Notes: a model not told the origin generated them from the sequence alone. Positions 18,969-29,196 are shown, counted from the stretch's first letter. The stretch: 64,000 nucleotides of DNA from CAIWHR01 sp963773195 (GCA_963773195.1 CAVZAE010000005.1:682001-746000); one strand, 5' to 3'. Numbers and translations are program-made.

Positions 18969-19731
18969 CTACTTTCCGATGAGGCCAAGCGCCCTGTCCA
19001 TCGGAGCTCTGGAAATCGAGATAATCCCTCCGAGCGGATCGTTCAACTCTTCGATCAGGAAGATCGCTCCCGAGAGCGACAGTGCGCCGAGAAACAGCAC
19101 GGCGACTGCGATTGCGTTGCGCGGCGCGAACAGGCCGAAGCTCGCGAACATTGCGGCCAGCCAAAGGATGAGCACGACCAGAAACGGCGTCGGGATCGTG
19201 TTTTCCTGTTCTTCGATCCCCATCCAGCGCGCCTGGGCTATCGAATCGAGGATTTCCACGGCGCGCGACTGCAGCGCGCGTTGGGCGTCGGTCTGCGGCG
19301 AAAGTGCGCGGAGCCTCTGCGCAAACCCTTCTAGCGCGGCCGTTCCCTCGGCGGAGGCCAACGAGGAGCGCTGGGAAGCGTCTTTGGGAAAAAGTTGATC
19401 GATTCGTGTGGCGAAGCCGCTGCGAAGCAATTCGCGGACGTCCTTTGTCTCCGGCCCGTATTGCGCCAGCGCGCGATCGAGCAGAATGACCTTGGCGGCC
19501 GACTGCCTGAATCCCTCGTTGGCCGTGTCGAACGAACTCTTCGCCGAGGCGACGAGCAGCCCCAGCACCAGCGCCGGCGAGTGTCGCAATGAGGCCGGTG
19601 ACCAACTTGACGACGTCCTTCGACGCTTCGCTCAGATGACGTTCGGGCAGTACGGTGCTGAGGAGCATGCCCAGAAGCGCGCCGCCGAAGACGCACACAA
19701 GCACGACCAGCCCAATTGCGATGGGGCCCAC
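18969..19731 (-). pseudogene. DUF4239-like membrane protein, one frameshift
   Basis: A GTG start at 19731 gives a membrane segment and PERHLSEASKDVVKLVTGLIATLA. The frame then shifts, and the next frame continues with LVLGLLVASAKSSFDTANEGF, QYGPETKDVRELL and two C-terminal spans. This segment order is that of DUF4239 (bestrophin-like domain) proteins. Removing one C from the CC at 19574-19575 restores a continuous frame. The disruption is thus a single-base insertion, possibly a sequencing error. Function is unknown. Confidence 0.75.
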
Positions 19732-19741
19732 TTGACCCTCG

Positions 19742-20314
19742 TTACCCGCAGGCTCCGCCGAGCATACCGGCCTTGATTTCCGGATTCGGTGGATCGGCGC
19801 CGAGCCAGATTGCGAGAAACGCCTTGGCGAAGTCGTCGCCCTTGATGGTGCCCTTCACCGTGCCGTTGACGTCCACCTGCAGCCCCGTACCCGGCTTGTG
19901 GATGAAAGTCAGCCGTTCACCGCTTTTGACATCGGCCATCCAGCCGTTGAGCATGGCAATGCGATCCTTCAGGGAGGCCAGCTGATCCTTCGAATTCTTT
20001 TCGAATCCTTCGCTCCACCCTTTCCGTAGATCGTCGGCGCCGACGTTGCGCACGAACTGGAGAATGAGCTCGCTCGGGGTATTCGAGCCCAGTAAGGCAT
20101 TCGCGTCGTTCGAGGTCTTGGCCACATACAACGCTGCGACGTAGACATTGACCTTGAATGCCGTGGCCTGGCGCAAGCCGAGCCCGTTGAGCATCAGGTT
20201 GCTGCCCTCGACTTGGACTTGGTCGGGGAAGTTGACGCCCTTGCATTCCTTGCCGTTGGCGACACCTGTAAGCAGCGCTGCAGCTGCGATTACGGGCATC
20301 AGGATTCGTTTCAT
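19742..20314 (-). CDS. chalcone isomerase-like exported protein
   Basis: This 190-residue protein has a signal peptide (MKRILMPVIAAAALLTG) and the bacterial chalcone-isomerase-like pattern: LNGLGLRQATAFKVNVYVAALYVA, then LQFVRNVGADDLRKGWSEGF. Bacterial members lack known flavonoid substrates and are thought to bind fatty acids or act in the envelope. It lies between the DUF4239 and patatin-like genes on the same strand, and a lipid-related envelope role is possible but unproven. Confidence 0.82.
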   Translation of the reverse strand: MKRILMPVIAAAALLTGVANGKECKGVNFPDQVQVEGSNLMLNGLGLRQATAFKVNVYVAALYVAKTSNDANALLGSNTPSELILQFVRNVGADDLRKGWSEGFEKNSKDQLASLKDRIAMLNGWMADVKSGERLTFIHKPGTGLQVDVNGTVKGTIKGDDFAKAFLAIWLGADPPNPEIKAGMLGGACG

Positions 20315-20415
20315 GTCCGTTCTTCATCACTGTCTCCGAAGGTTGTTTTACGCGAGCCACGCTGATCGACAGGGCAATCGCGCTTGCCGAAAGGGCGCGA
20401 TCTTGCAGTCGCACC

Positions 20416-21910
20416 CTAATGCGCGACGGCCGGAGAATTAAGCGTGGCTGCACTGGCTGCCGCGCCCCCTCCGGTTGACGAATCGCCGGTGACTTTCGCA
20501 CCAACGTCTTTCAGCAGGCGCTGAAATTCGGGCGAGGCAAGGATGATCGTCCCCGCCGCGGCGCGCAGGCGATCGACCGCCTCGGCTGGCAGGACGAACG
20601 ACGTGGGCTGTTGATTCAGGTAAAGGCGCTCCGCCGCGTCCGGAAGCGCGGCAAACGACACATCGATGGCATAGATCTCCGCTTCCGGAGGTCGTACCGC
20701 GGCGCAGATCGGCGAGTCCTTATTGGTCGAGCACCCGGCCATCGCCCGGATTCCCCGCGCTGTCTGCCACCGCGCCGCGATGTCTTTCAACTGTTCGACT
20801 GCCTCGTAGGAATAGTGATCGATCGGAACGCCGGTGGCCTTCAGCAGGATGTCCACCGTGCCGGGCGGGGCCTCCGATTCATCCCAGTTGGTAGGCGGCG
20901 AGGACAGCGAATTGACGACGAAGACGATGATCCTGCGCACGTGGTCGAGCGGCGTTGGCAGGCCCTCGTCGTGCAATGCTTCGAGCAAGTCCAGTGCGTC
21001 GAGTACGCCGCGCATACCAAGGTTGTCGGACACCCCACCGTCCACGAGATGAAGATATGGGCGATGAACGCCGTCGGTGTAGGACTCGAGATCCCTTAGC
21101 TCGCGTGTCGCGCGCGCTGCGGGCCGGGGCGGATTCGCGGACTGGGTAAACATCTTCACCCAGGCTGGCGGCTCGTAGTTGCAGGTACCGCCGTAGTTGT
21201 TGATCGTAACCGGGGAAAGGACAACGGGAACGGCCGACGATGCGGCGGCAGCGCGGGACAACTTCACTGAATTCAGATCCGAGCACAGCACATTCCACAC
21301 GTTCTGGTTGAAGGGTATTCGGCCGCCGTTCGAGATGTCGGTCGCCGACGCTACAATGAACGGGCCGTCGCCACGATCGAGGTCGCCGAAGGTCGCACCG
21401 TTGAACAGGATCTCGTCGTACAAGGTCGGCCGCCAATTCGGAACGACCCCACGCCGTCGAGGACAGCTTGCCCCAGTTGCCAGGATTGAAGGAACGGGCA
21501 ACTATTTCTCCCTGGACGTCGCGCTTGAGGAAACGTTGCTCGTAGTCGTCGAACAGCTTGTCGCCGTACAACCCATAGGCCAATGCGGTGAAGCTGCCGC
21601 CTGATACGCCGGTGATCATATCGACGGCGTCGAGCAAGCGAACCTTGTTGCCCTTGGGTCCGATCACCTCAGTGCGCCGGAGGAACTCGAGAACGCCATA
21701 AGAAAACGCGGCCGCTCGGGTGCCACCGCCCGAAAAAGCAAGAACGACCAAGTTTTCCGGGCTCTTGAAGTACTTCTGGCGCGTCTGAAACGTGTAACCA
21801 GTATCCACACTCGCCTGCGTGACCGGCGGGTTGACGGGACGGGTCGCACAACCGCTCACCAGGACGAGCGTGACAAGCATTGACAGCGAAATGCCACGCG
21901 ACATGCTCAT
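20416..21910 (-). pseudogene. patatin-like phospholipase lipoprotein, one frameshift
   Basis: The protein starts with a lipoprotein signal (LVLVSGCATR). The patatin motifs follow: oxyanion loop SGGGTRAAAFSYG near residue 61, nucleophile elbow GVSGGS near 101, and the catalytic aspartate in DGGVSDN further on. The frame breaks near 21435 after GRSELAADL and resumes one frame away as YDEILFNGATFGDL. Removing one T from the CTTG there would restore about 497 residues. The family normally acts as an acyl hydrolase at the membrane. A fragment of a second copy lies at 17850-18050. Confidence 0.8.
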
Positions 21911-21944
21911 CCCTCAACTATGTTGATCTGTCGGCGACTATCGA

Positions 21945-22697
21945 TTACGGCGCCGGAACTACCTTGTAGTGGACGCCGTTCGCACCATAGGCCGGCTGGA
22001 ACCAGGTGTTGCCGTTGAGGTAGTACGTCGCGCCATTCTTGTTGATCGTGACCGAGCCGGCGGGTATAGCCGCGTAGCTCATGCCCATCACCCACGTCCC
22101 TGACGCCGGAACCGCGCCGGCGGCCCCGGCCGCGACGCCGGCGTTGTACGCCGCACCGGTGGCGGCCGCCGTGTTCGCGCTGCCCGTAGCGACTCCGGCC
22201 GCGTACGCGTTCGACGTCGCAGCTTGCGTGTTGGCGGAAGCCGCGGCGGCGCCCACCGCCACGCCGACCACTGCGCCGGCGGCCGCTGCGCAACCGGAGC
22301 ACGTTGTCGAGTAATACGGCACCGCAACCGGAGGATGATAGGCCGTATAGGTTGGATACGCGGGATAGCCCGCCGGATGGTAGGCGGTCGCACCGGACGG
22401 ATACGTGTGGTACGCGCCCTCGCCGGCCTTACCGTAGGTGCTGCCGCCGTAGGTGTTAGTGTGCTCGGTGCCACCACCATAGGCGTGCGCCGTGCTGCCA
22501 CCGTACGTGTTGGTGTGCTCCGTGCCTTGGCCCGCATCGTGCGTCGAGCTGCCGCCGTAGCGGTTCTCGTGACTGGTCGAGCCCTCGCTGTGGGACGTGC
22601 TGCCGCCGGCGCGGTTGCCCCTGGAATAGGCTTCGGCCTGACTTACCGACAAGGCGACGGCAAGGAGTGCGACGGCGGCGGAAATGATCGTCTTCAT
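21945..22697 (-). CDS. exported glycine/alanine-rich repeat protein, unknown
   Basis: This 250-residue protein begins with a signal peptide (MKTIISAAVALLAVALSVSQAEA). An imperfect repeat with units EHTNTYGGST and YGGSST follows (about residues 30-95). After it come a proline/tyrosine segment, a hydrophobic alanine/glycine-rich stretch (CSGCAAAAGAVVGVAVG, about 135-150) and a tail ending VHYKVVPAP. It is probably secreted or envelope-associated. The alanine-rich middle resembles glycine-zipper segments. It lies 14 bp downstream of the DUF2092 gene, so the two are probably cotranscribed. Confidence 0.7.
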   Translation of the reverse strand: MKTIISAAVALLAVALSVSQAEAYSRGNRAGGSTSHSEGSTSHENRYGGSSTHDAGQGTEHTNTYGGSTAHAYGGGTEHTNTYGGSTYGKAGEGAYHTYPSGATAYHPAGYPAYPTYTAYHPPVAVPYYSTTCSGCAAAAGAVVGVAVGAAAASANTQAATSNAYAAGVATGSANTAAATGAAYNAGVAAGAAGAVPASGTWVMGMSYAAIPAGSVTINKNGATYYLNGNTWFQPAYGANGVHYKVVPAP

Positions 22698-22711
22698 GGG
22701 ATCGCCTCCCG

Positions 22712-23629
22712 TTAGTTCGCTTTGGCCGGCGCCTTGGCAGGCGCCGATGACTTCGACGTGCTCGAGATCAACGGCTTCGCGCCCTTGGGCGGCGGCGCAG
22801 GCGCCGCGAACGCCATGCGGCCGGCCGTCTGCGCCTTCGCCGACGCGAACGCGTCCGGCGGAATCGCCGGGTCCAGTTGCCAGTTCGAGAGCTCCAGCTC
22901 GTGGCGTAGTGCCAATGGATCTGCAGCGTAAGTCGCGCGAATTCTGCGCGGCAGCTTGTCGTCGGCGCCGATCCAGATCTGCAGGAAGACATCGTTGTTG
23001 GCCCAGGCCACCATGTCGGTCTTCGTGCCGCCGATCACCGTGGAGGGACCAATGTAGAACGCGAGAATCGCGCCGTTGGTCAGTGCCGCGTACGGGTCCG
23101 CGGCGATCAGGTCCTCGAACGGGAAGAAGACCGCCGAATTCTTGAAAGCGGCGTCGAGCGCCGCGTCGATGGTAGGCGGCGCATCGGCCACGGCCGCGAG
23201 GTTTTCGACGGGCGCGTACGCCGTCATTTGCTTGCCATCGTAGTAGAACTCGGACGCTGGCCCGTCGCCGGGTATCAGGATCCGCAGCTTGTCCGGCCGC
23301 TGCATCGTGACGTCGTAGCGCGTCGAGTACACGATCGGCGGGCCAAGCTTGCTCGGGTACTCGTAGCCGACCACGGCGGTGAACGACATCGACTTGGCAG
23401 CGGCGAGCTTCGCGCTCGTCGCCTTGAGCAGGTCCATGGCCCTCGGCTCGAGCACGAGCTTGAACTCGGTTGCCGCCGGCTTCTTCGTCGCCGGCTTGGT
23501 GACTTTGGCCGGCGCCGCCGGCTTCGTGGGAGCAGCCGCGGGCGCCGGGGACTGCGCGCCGACACTCGCCACAAGCGCGAGTCCCACGACGAGCATCGAC
23601 GCCCGCCCGAGGAAGTAGAGAAATCTCAT
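22712..23629 (-). CDS. DUF2092 family exported protein
   Basis: This 305-residue protein has a signal peptide followed by a long proline/alanine/lysine linker (about residues 25-52). The DUF2092 core follows, with LKATSAKLAAAKSMSF, YDVTMQRPDKLRI and FYYDGKQMTAYAP. The core fold resembles periplasmic lipoprotein-binding proteins (LolA/LolB-like), but no activity is established. It ends with another PAKAPAK tail. It forms a likely transcription unit with the small gene upstream and the glycine-rich gene downstream. Confidence 0.8.
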   Translation of the reverse strand: MRFLYFLGRASMLVVGLALVASVGAQSPAPAAAPTKPAAPAKVTKPATKKPAATEFKLVLEPRAMDLLKATSAKLAAAKSMSFTAVVGYEYPSKLGPPIVYSTRYDVTMQRPDKLRILIPGDGPASEFYYDGKQMTAYAPVENLAAVADAPPTIDAALDAAFKNSAVFFPFEDLIAADPYAALTNGAILAFYIGPSTVIGGTKTDMVAWANNDVFLQIWIGADDKLPRRIRATYAADPLALRHELELSNWQLDPAIPPDAFASAKAQTAGRMAFAAPAPPPKGAKPLISSTSKSSAPAKAPAKAN

Positions 23630-23661
23630 TTGCCGCCTCCGCGCGCCGCAAGGGACATCTA

Positions 23662-23946
23662 TCAAGGAATCATCCCGCATTCAAACATCTTGTTGACGAT
23701 CGGCGCCGAGATCTTGTCGAAAAACGCCTGCCGCATCTGCGGATCGCTCTTGAGGAATCCGATCACGCGTTGCTCCTCCTCGGATTTCGGCTGACCCTTC
23801 TGCTGCCAGAGCTGCTCGCAGGTCATGCCCTGATACTTCTGTACAACCTTGTCGGCGATCCTGTCCATGATCGGGTATTGCGCATAAGCGACGCCCACGA
23901 CCACCGACGCAGCGAACACGACGAACATCCAGGAACGCTTGTCCAT
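23662..23946 (-). CDS. small exported protein, unknown
   Basis: This 94-residue protein has an N-terminal hydrophobic signal (WMFVVFAASVVVGVAYA) and a mature part with two cysteines (MTCEQLW and MFECGMIP) that could form a disulfide. The start at 23946 is preceded by a GGAGGTA ribosome site. Similar small proteins occur beside DUF2092 genes, but I cannot name the family. It begins the DUF2092 transcription unit. Confidence 0.7.
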   Translation of the reverse strand: MDKRSWMFVVFAASVVVGVAYAQYPIMDRIADKVVQKYQGMTCEQLWQQKGQPKSEEEQRVIGFLKSDPQMRQAFFDKISAPIVNKMFECGMIP

Positions 23947-24010
23947 GACTACCTCCATGTGAATGACCTGTTGGCGCAGCAATCGATCAGAATCGCCATC
24001 CTCATCAAGT

Positions 24011-24391
24011 TCAAGACGACGCATCCCCGATGGCGGTGCCGATCGCCGTGAGCAAGGCTTCGTCGTTGACGGGCTTGCAGAGATAGGCCTTCGCCCCCAA
24101 TCGAACAGCCCGCACGCGCGATTCGGAAGTGTCGTGTCCCGTGATGACAATGACTGGCACGGTCGCATGACCTCCGGCGAGCGCGGCCTGAACTTCGAAT
24201 CCGTTCATTTCGGGCATATGCAAGTCGAGCACGACACAGTCCGGTTCGTGATCCTCGATCGAACGCAGGAATTCCGCCCCGGACGCGAACGTCTCGACTC
24301 CGAATCCGGCGGACGAAACGAGCCGCGTCAACGCGACGCGCACCTCTGCATCGTCATCCACTACGGCTAGCAGCGGCACGGCGCTCACCAT
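24011..24391 (-). CDS. single-domain response regulator (receiver)
   Basis: This 126-residue CheY-like receiver has the acidic DDD pocket near residue 11, the phospho-acceptor aspartate in CVVLDLHMPEMNG near residue 55, a threonine in VIVITGHD and the lysine in AYLCKPVND. No output domain is present, so it acts through protein contacts. Upstream lies the palindrome CTGGACCTTGGTCCAG. It is downstream of a FixJ-like regulator and kinase, and the three probably form one signalling unit. Confidence 0.9.
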   Translation of the reverse strand: MVSAVPLLAVVDDDAEVRVALTRLVSSAGFGVETFASGAEFLRSIEDHEPDCVVLDLHMPEMNGFEVQAALAGGHATVPVIVITGHDTSESRVRAVRLGAKAYLCKPVNDEALLTAIGTAIGDASS

Positions 24392-24429
24392 CTTGACCAG
24401 ACGGTACCAAGCGCAGGCGGCCGATCCAA

Positions 24430-24445
24430 CTGGACCTTGGTCCAG
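24430..24445. promoter_or_regulatory. perfect 16-bp palindrome, candidate regulator binding site (copy 2)
   Basis: CTGGACCTTGGTCCAG is identical to the element at 17720-17735. It lies about 40 bp upstream of the receiver gene and just after the FixJ-like gene, where a promoter operator would be expected. Autoregulation by the LuxR-type helix-turn-helix of the FixJ-like protein is a plausible inference. Confidence 0.5.
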
Positions 24446-24472
24446 GTATCGCGCGCGCCGATTGCGGGGACG

Positions 24473-25102
24473 TCAGGACTTGGACGTCGCACCGACGCCT
24501 GCGCGCTCCGCGAGCTTCACGAGGTCGGCGACGACGCGGACCTCCATCTTACGCATCAGGTTGCCACGGTGGAATTTGATCGTCTTTTCCGCCGTGCCGA
24601 GCTCTGCCGCGATCTGCTTGTTGAGCTTTCCGGCAACGATCTGCTCGAGCACCTGCCGTTCGCGCGCGGTAAGCGACGCGAGGCACTTCGCGATGCGCTG
24701 ACGCTCCTCGTCCGCTCGACGCTGTGAGTGGCTCTTGACCAGTGCCCCGTCGATCGCGGCGATCAGCTCGGCGTCGTCGACCGGTTTCGTCAGGAAGTCG
24801 GCCGCGCCGTGTTTCATCGCCCGGACGCTCGATGGGATATCGCCGCGCCCCGTGAGAAAAACGATCGGAAGCGAACTTCCCTTCCCGTTCCAGCGCGTGC
24901 TGCAGCTCGAGACCGCTCAGCTCCGGCAGTGCGAGATCGAGCACGAGGCAGCCCGGGAGAGCCCGGTCGTATTGCTCGAGAAATGCGCGCGCCGAGAGGA
25001 ACGTCGCGACGTCAAGCCGCTGGATTGGAGCAGCCGCTCGATCGCCTTCAGCACGTCCGCGTCGTCGTCGACCACGTAAACGGTGGGCGGCGGCTCTCTC
25101 AT
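24473..25102 (-). pseudogene. FixJ/LuxR-family response regulator, two compensating frameshifts
   Basis: The start reads VYVVDDDADVLKAIERLL, a receiver N-terminus. The middle (FLEQYDRALPGCLVLDLALPELSG, phospho-acceptor aspartate) is in another frame. The rest returns to the first frame: FLTGRGDIPSS, DFLTKPVDD and a LuxR helix-turn-helix with LTARERQVLEQIVAGKLNKQIA and EKTIKFHRGNLMRKM. Restored length is about 209 residues, normal for FixJ-type regulators. One apparent deletion near 25015 and one insertion near 24885 cancel. The domain order is secure; whether the gene is dead or mis-sequenced is open. Confidence 0.8.
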
Positions 25103-25107
25103 CGACG

Positions 25108-26931
25108 TCACTCCTTCTTCGCCGGCAATTCGCAATGCAGCGTCGCGCCTCGGTCCGCGTTGTTGGTCGCCCACAGGCGACCGCCGTGCGCCTCGACGAT
25201 CGATCGGCAGATGGCGAGACCCAGACCAAGGCCGTGCGTTTTGGTGGTCACGAACGGCTCGAATATCCGCTCGAGATCCGCCGCGGGTATTCCCACGCCC
25301 CGGTCGCCGACGGAGACCTCGACGTTCCCCTGTGCAGTCGCTCGCGTCCTCACTAGCAGCCGGCGGTCCACCTCGCGGCCATCCATCGCGTCGCATCCGT
25401 TGATCACGAGGTTGAGCAACACTTGCTGCAGCTGGTTCCGATCGCCACTCACGGCCGGCAGTACGTCGGCAAGCTGGGTGCTGACCACGACCTGCCGGTT
25501 CAGCAAATCGCTGCGCATCAGACGCAGCGATTCCTCGACCACGTCATTGACGTCGAGCGGATGACGCTGCGCCTCTTCCTTCCTTAGCAACGATCGAAGC
25601 CGCTGAATCACGGCGCCGGCACGGTGATCGCTCTTCACGATGTCGGCAAGGATCTCCGCGAGCTTGTCGAAGCACGGCGGATTGTGCGCAAGAAATCGTT
25701 GCGCCGCTTGCGCATTGCTCAGAATGGCCGTCAGCGGCTGGTTGAGCTCGTGCGCGAGCGATCCGGACAGCTCGCCCAGCATCGCGACTCGCGACAGGTG
25801 CGCGAGCTCGTCCCGCTGGCGTGCCGTTGCCCGCTCTGTTCCGGCGTTCTGTGACGTCGACGACGGACACCAGGACGAACAGGCCCTGCCCTCGGCATCG
25901 GACTGAGCGCGACTTCCACCGGGATTTCGCCGCCGTCCTTGCGACACGCGAACAGCTCACGGCCGGTCCCCATCGGCCGCGTGCGCGGATCCGTCGCATA
26001 GGCGCGACGCAGTCCCGATGCGGCCCGCGAAAGCGCTCCGGAATCAGCATTTCGACGGGCTTCGCGACAAGCTCCGCTGCGCTGGTACCCGAACACGATT
26101 TCGGCATGCGCGTTCACGAACGTGATCATGCCTTTTTCGTCGACGAGAAGAATCGCGCTTGGTACCGCTTCGACGACCGCACGGAACCGCAGCTCGCTCG
26201 CGCGGAGCTGCACCGCAAGTTGCGCCGCCGCAAACACGTCCCGGCCGAGTTCGTAGCCCATCGCCAGGACGATGATGAAGATCCCCGGCATGACGATCGT
26301 GGGGGCGTGGACGAGCCCCGCGATGACCAACGCCGCGAAACTCGCAATGGTAGCGATACAGCGCAAGACTGCCTCCGACGAGGGCGGCGCGGCGACGCTC
26401 ATCGGGACCGCCACGACGCCAGAGCGTGACGGAGGCGTCGACGACGAACGCGACAAGGAGCACGTTGGCGAGTTGGGGAACGATCACCCATGGATTGGCA
26501 ACACCGACCGGACCCGAGACGACCGCGCCCCCCCAAAGCATCACCTGGTCCAGCGAGAAAACCTCGCTAAAGTTGATGTTCACGCCCGTCACGAAATTCA
26601 GGCCCAACGCGAGCAGCCTGACGCCGGAGGTCAGGTATGCGAGCCAGAGTCTCCCGGCGTCGAAATAGAAATGCACGAACCAGACAATCGACAGAACGAC
26701 CATGGCAAGTGGGACGTGGGCCCAGCGCAGCATGGTGGCGTAGCCGGCAGCGGATTGCGCCTGCATCATCGCCAACTCGAACGCGCCGAAAACAGTGGCC
26801 GAGAGGGCAAGCGCGAAGAACAGCAGGTGGGCGTATTGCGATCTCTGCTTGAACCAGACGAAAAGATGGATGACACCCAGCGTCAGACTGGCCGCGGACA
26901 TCATGATCCAGGTGATTTGGACCCAGTTCAT
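25108..26931 (-). pseudogene. membrane sensor histidine kinase with PAS domain, several frameshifts
   Basis: The N-terminal part (start MNWVQITW) has six to seven membrane spans, followed in another frame by a PAS domain (LRFRAVVEAVPSAILLVDEKGMI). The C-terminal frame encodes the HisKA phospho-acceptor (LSGSLAHELNQPLTAI) and the ATPase domain with NLVINGCDAM, GDRGVGIP and HGLGLGLAICRSI. At least three frame changes occur between about 26360 and 25870. It is the partner of the FixJ-like regulator 5 bp downstream, like the quinone/oxygen-type or MHYT-like sensors, but the ligand is unknown. Confidence 0.78.
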
Positions 26932-27323
26932 ATTGTCGCCGACACCGAACGTGCCGCAAGCGCGATCCAATGAGGATTGGCGTCCGTACGAGTAGCCACG
27001 CGTCGGATCGCTCTAGCCGGAAGGTTCTCGGCGCCGGCCATCCCTACGAGAGACGGGCGATTCGCAAGCATTGCGATCTCCGGGGCGACCGACACGCCGC
27101 TGGGGCAGCAACCTCATCCGCGTCGGGTCGTACACGCTGCCGACTTGTCTCGTCAGCTTCGTCACGCGGGAGTGCGGCTCGCGAGGTTCGGAAAAGTATA
27201 GCGCAGCCACCTAACCCGCCCGGAGCAACTCGCCGCGTTTACGCGTCGCAGGAAAGACAAAGGGGCAGCGGTTGCAGCTGCCCTCTCCGCCGGGCCGCCC
27301 CGACCGGCCACCTTCTCGCTTAT
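26932..27323. other. intergenic region between divergent kinase and LacI genes
   Basis: About 390 bp hold no convincing gene. Short frames on both strands show no start sites or family patterns. The right part leads into the LacI operator pair. The left part should hold the kinase promoter, but no clear -35/-10 pair stands out. Confidence 0.5.
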
Positions 27324-27370
27324 TGCACACGCGTGCAGTCCGGAGTAGCATCGCCGTGCACACGTGTGCA
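27324..27370. promoter_or_regulatory. paired palindromic operators upstream of LacI-type gene
   Basis: TGCACACGCGTGCA (27324-27337, one mismatch from perfect) and TGCACACGTGTGCA (27357-27370, perfect) are spaced 33 bp start to start, three helical turns, on the same DNA face. They end 12 bp before the GTG start of the LacI-family gene. Symmetric operators with a central CG are typical of this family, so autoregulation is likely. Confidence 0.65.
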
Positions 27371-27382
27371 AAGCACGGTCCC

Positions 27383-28426
27383 GTGTCCGAGCGCCAAGCA
27401 TTTCGGGGAGGCTTCGTAACGGCCGCCGACGTCGCGCGGCGGGCGGGCGTTTCGCGTTCGGCGGTGTCGCGCGCATTCACGCCGGGGGCAAGCGTTTCGG
27501 CCGAGATGCGCGAACGCATCGTCCAGGCGGCCGACGATCTCGGTTATCGGGTCAACCGGCTCGCAAGCAGCCTGAACCAGGCGCGCTCGAACCTGATCGG
27601 GCTGGTCGGAACCGACCTGCAGCAGCCGTTTCACGCTGGACTGCTCGCCGCATTGTCGGGGGCGCTGCTGGGCGGTGGCTACCAATGCATGCTTCTCAAC
27701 GCCGCCAATGCCGAGCGCGACATCGCCGCCGTTATCGCCCGCGTGCTCGAGTATCGGGTCGCCGCGATCGTCGTGATGACCGGCACACCGCCTGCTCGCA
27801 TCGTCGAGGAATGCCTTCACAACGGCGTGCCGGTGATCCTCGTCAACAAGCGGTTGCCGAAGCTCGCCGTGGACACGGTGATCGCGGATAACGCGGCGGG
27901 CGGCCCGCCTCGCCGCCGAGCATCTTCTTGCGGCAGGCTGTCGGCGGCTCGCAGTCGTGTCGAGCGCGGCACGAACGACGAGCCTGATCGAGCGCATCGA
28001 GGCGTTCCGGGCGCGCGCCGCGGCGTCGCGCGCCAAGGTGCGAATCTGGCAGGAGCGCGCGACGACCGACTACCAGACCGGACGCGAAGCCGCGCTCGCT
28101 CTGGTCATGAAGGAGCGCATCGACGGCGTGTTCTGCGTCACTGATCTGCTGGCCCTCGGTTTCCTCGATGCGGCACGGTTCGAGTGCGGCCGCCGCGTCC
28201 CCGACGACCTTTCCGTGATCGGCTTCGACGACATTCCCCAGGCTGCGTGGAGTGCTTACCATCTGACCACGTTCCGCCAACCGGTCGATGACCTGGCATC
28301 CGCGGTCCTGCGGGCGATTCGTCGACGCGAAGCAGGCGTCCCGACACGCCTCACCTGGAGACGGTGCCGGTAGACCTCGTCGCGCGTTCGACCGTGCGCA
28401 GGCTCTCGCGGGAGCAGGCGGCATGA
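27383..28426 (+). pseudogene. LacI-family transcriptional regulator, frame-disrupted
   Basis: The N-terminal helix-turn-helix is clear (TAADVARRAGVSRSAVSRAF) with the hinge helix (RLASSLNQARSN). The periplasmic-binding-like core follows with LIGLVGTDLQQPFHAGLL. The frame breaks near 27905, where a CCC in place of CC explains a +1 shift. The next frame continues with RIEAFRARAAASRA, GVFCVTDLLALG and VIGFDDIPQAAWS. Another shift near 28355 gives the end at 28426, overlapping the next start. Two operators lie just upstream. It probably controls the transporter operon that follows; the effector is unknown. Confidence 0.8.
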
Positions 28427-29178
28427 CCGTACCTCAAGTGATCGCGCATCGCGGCAGCAGCGCCGCCAATCCCGACAACAGCTGGGCGGCGTTCGAAGTC
28501 GGCCCTGGCCGACGGCGCCGACGTGATCGAATGCGACGTGCAATCGACGCGCGACGGCGTTCTGGTCATCCGTCACGACCTGATGCTTCGGGATCGACTC
28601 GTGTGCGACCTCTCTGTCGCCGCAGCTCAAGGCCGCCGAGCCTGGCACGATCCTGTTCGGCGACTTCCTCGACTGGGCCCAGCAAGTGCCGATCGGCCTG
28701 CTGGTAGAAATGAAGGATCCCGACACGGCGCAAGCCGTAAGCGCGGATGGTTGCTGCAAGTCCGGCACGTGAGCGTATCGTCGTCGGCGGCTTTCACGGA
28801 CCCGCCCTCGCTCTGGTGAAAGCGGTGCAGCCGCTCGTGCGTACCTCTTTCATGGTCGGCAGCGTCATGGCAGCCGACGAGCTCGTGCGCGCCGCCGTGG
28901 CGTACCGGGTCGACGACATCCATCTGTGCTGGGAAGCACGGACCCCGCGGCCCGCATCGACTACTCGATCCGCCGCTCATCGAGCACCTGCGACGCCATG
29001 GACTCGCGATCACGCTCTGGCACGAGGAGCGCGAAGACGGAGCTCCGACGCGCTCGTGGCGCTCGAGCCGGATGCGATCTGCACCAATACGCCCGCCGTG
29101 CTTGCGCCGCATCGTCGATTCGCACCGCGCGCGTCGCGCGGCGGCAATCGAGACCTGAGAGCAGGACCCGAAGCGTAG
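28423..29178 (+). pseudogene. glycerophosphodiester phosphodiesterase-like, several frameshifts
   Basis: The start reads VIAHRGSSAANPDNSWAAF, the HRG motif of the GDPD TIM barrel. In the next frame comes DGADVIECDVQSTRDGV with the catalytic ExD pair, then HDLMLRDR. Later pieces (FGDFLDWAQQVPIGLLVEMKD, ERIVVGGFHGP) occupy other frames to the end at 29178. At least three indels are needed; two reconstruct as single extra G or C bases (near 28505 and 28620). The enzyme would release glycerol-3-phosphate from phosphodiesters, fitting the adjacent importer. Confidence 0.78.
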
Positions 29179-29196
29179 ACGACGAGGAGGACACAC

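Noticed and set aside
25731..26456. Separate PAS-domain protein inside the kinase region
   Set aside because: It continues the membrane domain upstream and the HisKA part downstream across frame shifts, so it is part of one kinase gene.
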